NCBI GenBank assembly: GCA_027924645.1
Contig: BSBN01000187.1
Span: 17,440,001 to 17,504,000, forward strand
Direction of reading: 5' to 3'
DNA length: 64,000 nt
Source of the DNA: Cunninghamia lanceolata
Taxonomy: Eukaryota; Streptophyta; Pinopsida; Cupressales; Cupressaceae
The notes below the pieces were generated by a model that saw nothing but the letters and a program-made list of their open reading frames with translations, had not been told where the DNA came from and made no database searches. Position 1 is the first letter of the stretch. Each line of letters begins with the position of its first letter. Shown here one piece after another: positions 57,888-64,000 of the stretch. The position numbers and the translations under genes were made by a program.

Positions 57888-58326
57888 CCTAACCCTAGTT
57901 TGTAATATGTGAGCTTCTGGAAAAGACTGTGTGTGCTTTTTTGAATCGACGTTTCAGATCACACTCCGTGATCCATCATCAGGATGAAAAGAAGAGAATT
58001 AGTGAGTTGTGATTGTAGAGATAGTTCCTTAAAAAGAGAGAGGGGGAGGTGTGGGCACAAAGTTTAACCAAGAAGGGGGTGAGGAAAGGAAAAAGAACAA
58101 AAAAGATAAAAATAAATACCAAAAGTTGATGATAGGCAATAAGGGAAAGGAGGAATGGAGAAATTCATAAAGGAGAATAAAATGAGATAATGTTGCATAA
58201 AGCCTAAGAGAATTAAGAAGGGGGAAGAAAATAATAATAAATACAACACACACTCTTTTCCAGAAGCTCACATATTACATATCATGGATTGTGGAAATTT
58301 TATGTCTATAATCCTAACCCTAGTTT
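57888..58326. repeat. Foldback element with possible target repeats
   Basis: GTAATATGTGAGCTTCTGG at 57902 (25-bp arm to 57926) has an exact reverse complement at 58254-58278. CCTAACCCTAGTTT flanks the unit at 57888-57901 and 58313-58326, though 34 bases separate the right arm from the right flank. The interior is purine-rich and has no coding capacity. Confidence 0.65.
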
Positions 58327-58740
58327 ATCAAAATGACTACAAAATTCAAATAGAAATTTAGGGCAAACAGTCAGATTGTAAAAATTCAAATTTTATGGTG
58401 CCCTAATTTGTAAAAATCATTAAGTGACAAAGTTTCCTGCCTTGGGTCGAATAACCACAAAACCCTTAAAATGTGCAATTTATGTTGAACCTACATATTT
58501 TAGAATTGCAGAAATTTTTTAACAGTGGAGTTTTTTAAATCAAATCTAATATATTGTATCTGGCTCTTCTTAGTAATATATAATCAATTAAAAAAAAATC
58601 AAATCTAATATCCCATCCTCTTTGATTTCCTTTCATGCTTTAATAATGGGATTGCACAAGTTGTAGGATTCCCAACATCAATACAATGCCCAGAATTAGT
58701 GATTGCTTGTGCAAAGCACTACCATTAAAGACTAAGAAGA
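58327..58740. other. No gene seen
   Basis: AT-rich spacer. Confidence 0.5.
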
Positions 58741-60380
58741 ATTGTGATGGATGATTGAAGAGTGTTAGTTGATCTCTCTGCTAATTCCATTGCTAAAGCT
58801 TTTAACATTCCATATCATCCTAAAGTGGTTTATAATTAGGACACAGAACTTGAGATTAATCAACACAAGATGGATGATAACACCTAAGCCAACTCTCTCT
58901 AAGCTTCTTAAGACACTCTTCAAGAGTGACTTTAAAATTGACATCAATGGTATGGTGATTTATTGAGAAAAATAATGGGTCTACCTACTGCTTCTACCTT
59001 TGTGCCATGGATGTTCAAATTTATCCATGAGGTGCTGCAAAACAAAGAGATGATTCACTAAGCCCAACTTATAAGTGATAATCTACGTGTCTAGTTGACC
59101 AAGGTTGTTGACACAAGGAGATTCTTTATGACTTCCTATCCGGTCTACATGCTCGCAAGACCAATAATTTATTCTAGATTGATGAAGAAAGGAGTAGTTG
59201 GACCAACTCCTGGACAATATAAAGTGTTTGATTATTTTCTTCAATTTCAAATGCAAAATTCTTTAATACATTACAAAGAATAAATTGTGCCTTCACCATG
59301 TATATAGTCAGAGTTTTGGAAGGAGATTTGATTAAAATGATATCACTAGATGCAACAAAGCTCTTCAAGAAATATGGGAACTAGTTTATTCAATTTCCAA
59401 AATTCACTTACATTAGAGTGGAGGGATTCATAGGTTCTCCACCCAAGCTACCCAAGTACCCCACTGATAAAATCATTTTACTAGAGGTGACAAGGCAACT
59501 ATGTGAAGCCCATAAAGAAATCACTGAAAAACAAAAACTAAGGGTGCAATTCTCAATCATCTTTGGTGGAGGAACGTATGCTTTCCCATCTTTTCCTATA
59601 GGTATAATTTATGTTTTTATATAATTAGAACAAATTTTGATCCTAATAGTAAGATGGAGCAGTTGGTAGGCTCCTATATGTAGCATATACCTCATTTGGA
59701 GTATTTTGGAGAGATTGCCTAGATGACCATGATGTTAGGAAACAAAGATACTCAAGGTTAACCACTTTTGAGATAAGGCATATAATGTCTATGAGGTTCC
59801 TAAATAAGTATATGATGATGACAAAGTTTTGCAAGAGGAATATGAAGCAAGATACGTGTTTAGTGATCCTATTCCGCCTTTGGACTGGTCTGAATAAGTG
59901 ACCTCATTAGAGGAAATCTCTAGGGAAGTACTCAAAGCTAGTAAAACTTGGCTTGATATAAAGATTGTACAGTTGATAGGGCAAGGAATCCAATTAACAT
60001 ATGTTAAGGATAAGCCCAAGAAAATAAGAAAGAAGAAAGAAAAAGAGGAAGAACTCTCAAAACTAGAGAAGAAAGAGGTGAAAGCAAAATAAGCAACTGA
60101 AGAAGAAGAACAAGTGTCTACTTCCCCCAAAGGCAAAAAGGAAAGAAAGTCACTATTGTTGTTGCAAAGGTGAGAAAAAATCCTCCTCCCATAAAAGTAT
60201 ACAAAAAGAAAGGGATAGAAGCAAGCAAAGAAGAGGAAGAGGAAGGCCCACAACTCAAAATGAATAAAAGGGAAACAAAGGATGCCACTTTTGTAGTACC
60301 AATGTCTTCAACAAATGAGGCCATTCCCACTTCTCAAGCTATTCCTCCTCTCTCCTCACAACAAAGTTCAATTCCCTAGC
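58741..60380 (+). pseudogene. Decayed ORF resembling plant retroelement-type 'transposon proteins'
   Basis: Plus-strand blocks in shifting frames: VLVDLSANSIAKAFNIPYHP (58768-58827), then GLPTASTFVPWMFKFIHEVL (58979-59038), TKVVDTRRFFMTSYPVYML, VEGFIGSPPKLPKYPTDKII with EVTRQLCEAHKEITEKQK, then EEISREVLKASKTWLDIKIV and a Lys/Glu-rich hinge (KPKKIRKKKEKEEE). The layout, a folded N-terminal part followed by a basic hinge, parallels ORF2 of A/B without clear sequence identity. Many stops. No LTRs recognised around it. Confidence 0.45.
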
Positions 60381-61872
60381 AACTACCATAGTCCACTAAC
60401 TCAAATACCTATATCTCCCATTCGAGCTACCATTCAACTATCCACCATTAATTGCCCATAGTTGGCAAACGTAGTCATAAGGAAATTCATCCTAAACTCA
60501 ACACAAATCCAAACACATGTTTAGAATAGGAAGATCATCCACATGTATTAAGAGTAGTTCACACCTTCATATCATAATGGCTTAATTCAACATCATCATT
60601 AGATACAAAGCTAATAGGTTTCCTCAATTCATTCATAGCCATGGCATTACCTAATTCATCATACCCTTAATACTTGGATGAATAGACCTCTCTAGGGTCT
60701 TGAGGCTAACCAAATCTTCCTATACTTATCACTAAGCCCAGAGACAATGCCATATGCCACACAAAACTCTAATAATTTTAGTTAAGATAATGCAATATTG
60801 CACACAAAACTCTAACAATTTTAGTTTAGATAAGTCCAAAGGTACTCGTACATTCACCTTAGGCATATACGATGACAACAATGACTCTAAAAGTTCATCC
60901 AAGATTAGGGTAGATTTTGGAAAGCTAATCATCACAAAACCTCAAAGTAGATAAGCTTAATGATGATAATCTGCCCTTTATTGGCTCCTACCTATATAGT
61001 GGGGACATATATTTTAATTGGAAGGTGAGTTCACTACCATTTGATGCAAATTTCAACCTCAAGTTGAAACTTACAAAAAAGGGAAGGTTGATCAAGTTTA
61101 GGAACACCCCAAACCTTGGAGCTATTCCTTAAATCCCTCCCCTATAGACTTGGGTCATAAGGGCATCCTTCGCCCAATGACTTACATTCCTACTCCAAAC
61201 AAGATCGAAGTCCTAATTAGTTCTCACCTTAATCTCTCAAAGAACATAAACATCAACAAGGTATAGCCCTCAATGATTCCTACCCTTGTTAGATGGTTCC
61301 CTACAAAAGCTAGGGACTAGCTCAACCAAGGAAGATTATGTAGATGAAACAAGTCACAACTATATATGATTTTACCCAATGAATCAATTCAACATGTTAA
61401 GATAATACATTACTAAGAACGAGTTTCCCAACTACCTCTACATACGAGGGTCCTAGTTATCAACCATTTGTATACTTTGCTAAGCATTAAAATATCCCCC
61501 ATCTTAATGACACACCTTAGACAATAGTGTCTTATAAGGATAGATATTCATATTGGAATCCATATATAGAGATTTTAAATATCATCTATATAAAATAAAT
61601 CTTCTCACGACAACAATGCAACAAGTATACAACAAATATACAATTATACAAGCCGATATCATTTTATGTGATGTCTTACAAGCATCATAATCATATTATC
61701 ATGCATCAACAAGGTCGTGTAAGCTATCCAAACTTTAAAGACTTACAACCATAATTATGAATTTGCTTTAAGCATGAACAATACCTGAGTCATACCCAAG
61801 AAAGTTGGCAACACTAAATCCATTAGATCACCCTAGCAATTTACACTCAATAATAATAGTAATAATAACTCT
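60381..61872. other. No gene seen; one short duplication
   Basis: AT-rich. CACACAAAACTCTAA.AATTTTAGTT occurs twice, at 60758 and 60801 (43-bp period). Nothing else recognisable. Confidence 0.55.
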
Positions 61873-61990
61873 TAACTTTCTAATTTCATTTACCTTATGC
61901 ACAATCTAAAACTATTAAAATAGTCTAATTTACTAATATGTAATATTCACACTTGCCACTTATAACTACATATTATCCTATTATCAGGTA

Positions 61991-63694
61991 AATATATATG
62001 TTTTGTTTAAAAAAAATGGCATTGTGCGGGAGTTGTTTGAATGGCAAGCAGGAACGCGAGTTTTCAAACAATGAAGCGGAGTGGGAAGGTTTGGACGCAC
62101 CCTTGTAGGTGGAGGTCAGTTTGTTGTCTTCTCTGATGTCTTCTCAGATTCTTGGGGAAGTTGATGGGCATGCTTTTGTTCCTAGTGTTCGGGTGTCCTG
62201 CGGGGGCCCTTCTCCTCGAGTGGCCGGGGTTCTGGCAAATGTTGGTCTCTTTGCACCTGAAAATATTGTGAAGTCATATTTTGTTCCAGATTTTGGAGGC
62301 ATCCCTGTTGCTGGCTTGTCTTCTGGTAAGGTTGGCATTGTTAGGGCCGCTTCAGGCTGCCATAAGAAAATTTTTTCTAATGTTGTTTCAAATACTCGTG
62401 CTCGGACTCTACCTACACAGGCTAGGGTTAGGCCTATGCCTTGTGCCCGTGCTTCCCCTTTGTGGTTTGTGGACCTGAAATTGCAGAAAATAAGGGTTTC
62501 TATTTGAGACATGGTGTGGTTTGCAGGTTTAATGGCTTGTGGCCCTCCCTTCTTGATCTCCATGGCTGGGTTTTGGTCTCCTAGAAGCCTCTTGTCTTTG
62601 GGTAGATTGAACTCTTTCCCAGCACAAGGGGGTTCTTCATAGCGACCTTTGCTTCCTCTGAGGAGCGAGACCAAGTGTTGGACAAGGGGTGGTTGTGGGT
62701 TGATCATTCGTTGTCTATCAAGCCTTGGACTTGCTCTTTCAATCCTCTTACAGAGCCACTAAATACCAGACCAGTTTGGGTCTGACTGCTAATTCTCCCT
62801 CTCCAGTTTTGGGAGGAATCTTGTTATGAAGCTATTTACAACGCCATTGGACACTTTTTGAAGGTGGACTCTAAGACATGGGATCTTGAGCATACTATGA
62901 TGGCTCATATTTTAGTAGATATGGACATCTCCAAACCACTCCATGGAGATGTGGTCTTGATGGTGGAGGACAAACCATGGACGCAGCTGTTGGACTATGA
63001 GGGCCTCCCCTTTTGATGCAGGAGATGTTTCTCCATTGGTCATATGGTCTCTTACTGCCCTCATACTTGCCGCAAGGGCGTGTCATCCTGGTGGAAGAAT
63101 GCTCTCACTGATCATCTCATGGTGGGTACTCCCTCTTTGGATGATTACTCTAGGGAGGATGATCCTTCCTTGGTTGAATCATCCCAAGAGACTGTCTCCC
63201 TAGGATCCTATATCAGCTATCCCTTTAGTGGAACCATTGGTGCCTCAAATTGTTGCCATTGTTCAGGCAAAGCTTGCTTGACCCTCAATGATTGCCTCTG
63301 TTGGTCCTTCAAATGCCCCTCACTCTTCTTCTGCGTTGTCATCTCCCTCACTGCGTGGTGGCTTATTGCCCGTGGTGGCTATTGAGGATCTGCTCCTCTT
63401 GCCCCGATCAATGCACTTTGATTATGAGTCTTCTTGGTTAGTTGTGTAGAGAAAGAATAAGGGACTCCCCAAATTTGTCACTGCTTTGCGGCCTAGGGTT
63501 AAGGGAGTCAGATTTGCCCCCCTCAAGTTTTGGGGTTGTCTAATCCTCATTTGTTGTTCAACAGTTGTCTGTCAGTTGTTCCTGTTTTGTTTATGTTCTG
63601 TGTGTGGCCTAATTTGGCCTATTTTGTCAGGCCCTAGTGGCTCTTGTTTGTAAAGGGTTCAGCCCCTTGTTTGCTGACTTATCATTATCAAAAA
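61991..63694 (+). mobile_element. ORF1-only LINE-type retroposon (copy 3)
   Basis: The interval beyond one tandem-repeat period is about 1.70 kb, close to the 1.76 kb of copy 2. It contains an ORF1-like frame and then a 3' UTR with the stem-loop AAAGGGTTCAGCCCCTT (63652-63668) and terminus ATCATTATCAAAAAC. No reverse transcriptase. No clear target repeat; the 5' end is inferred from the repeat interruption. Confidence 0.65.
62109..63460 (+). pseudogene. LINE ORF1 of copy 3 (DUF4283-like, CCHC knuckle)
   Basis: Shifting plus-strand frames read: a short N-terminal part; a DUF4283-like block containing TRGFFIATFASSEERDQVLD (about 62625-62685); LTEPLNTRPVWV; ILVDMDISKPLHGDVVLMVE (about 62911-62970); a stop before CRRCFSIGHMVSYC, an intact CX2CX4HX4C knuckle (63017-63058); then WWKNALTDHLMVG and a Ser/Pro-rich tail. 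It aligns block by block with copy 2. The protein would bind RNA of the element. Broken by stops and frameshifts. Confidence 0.65.
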
Positions 63695-64000
63695 CAATAA
63701 GGAATCAAAAGATGCTATACAGTATGATTACATATAGTTTATCTCTTAACTCAATCTCAACCACACCACTAAATTGAATGATAGTTACCCTACTCTCAAC
63801 TTTCTAATTTCATTTACCTTATGCACAATCCAAAAACTCTTAAAATAGTCTAATTCACTAAATATGTAATATTCACACTTGCCACTTATAACTACATATT
63901 ATCCTATTGTCAACAATAAGGAATCAAGAGATGCTATACAGTATGATTACATATGGTTTATCTCTTAACTCAATCTCAACAACACTTTATCATTTACAAT

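Larger units (their letters stand above)
61873..64000. repeat. 219-bp tandem repeat interrupted by a LINE
   Basis: AACTTTCTAATTTCATTTAC through TACATATTATCCTATT occurs at 61874-61985 and 63798-63908. CAATAAGGAATCAA.AGATGC through CTCAATCTCAAC occurs at 63695 and 63914, a period of 219. The first unit is broken by the LINE copy at about 61991-63694. The array runs off the right edge. Confidence 0.8.

Noticed and set aside
62144..62707. A 187-codon minus-strand frame inside LINE copy 3
   Set aside because: Opposite the ORF1-like blocks that match copy 2; no family features of its own.

Overview
The window looks like nuclear DNA of a plant with a large, repeat-rich genome. A gymnosperm, probably a conifer, fits best. 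This is an inference from the crowded nested LTR retrotransposons, long AT-rich gene-poor stretches, spliceosomal exon borders and the style of the retroelement proteins; no species-diagnostic gene is present. The only candidate host gene is the 3' end of an RRM RNA-binding protein gene at the extreme left (about 317-887, +). I saw no tRNA, rRNA or CRISPR.

Left third (1-26.8 kb): the RRM gene end, a quiet stretch, a decayed Ty1/copia remnant (about 4.8-6.7 kb, -), a diverged solo LTR (about 6.7-8.2 kb), then element A (8342-17339, +). A is an old, broken LTR retrotransposon of an unusual type: a coiled-coil/zinc-knuckle Gag plus a second large ORF, and no polymerase. Its ORF2 is split by a 1.5-kb insertion with 5-bp flanking repeats. 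A sits in a tRNA-like SINE. Two short LINE-type retroposons follow (17.67-18.42 kb + and 22.80-24.55 kb -), each carrying only an ORF1 with a DUF4283-like region and CCHC knuckle. A foldback element lies at 21.64-21.83 kb.

Middle (26.87-40.08 kb): element D (-), a non-autonomous LTR element with one protease-like ORF and four 175-bp hairpin-bearing repeats in its leader. Nested in its ORF is element E (30226-36734, -), a mutated Ty3/gypsy chromovirus-type element with gag, protease, RT, RNase H, integrase and a chromodomain-like tail.

Right (40.1-64 kb): a decayed ORF of unknown family on the minus strand (about 56.7 to 41.0 kb) is cut by a solo LTR (54771-55630, target repeat ACCTT) and by element C (41528-54488, -). 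C is a Ty1/copia element with an intact 1353-codon polyprotein and target repeat ACGAG. Element B (46590-53983, -, target repeat AAAAC) is nested in the 5' LTR of C. B is the young, apparently intact relative of A: a 392-aa Gag and an intact 1027-aa ORF2 of unknown function, no pol. A second foldback (57.9-58.3 kb), another decayed ORF (58.7-60.4 kb, +), and a 219-bp tandem repeat holding a third ORF1-only LINE (about 62.0-63.7 kb, +) complete the window.

Order of events read from nesting and LTR differences: the decayed ORFs, A, D and E are old; C is young (LTRs differ at about 6 of 699 sites by eye) and B is younger still (about 6 substitutions plus one G-run length change in about 1091). 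The most novel item is the A/B family, which keeps a long conserved non-polymerase ORF2. All counts were made by eye.
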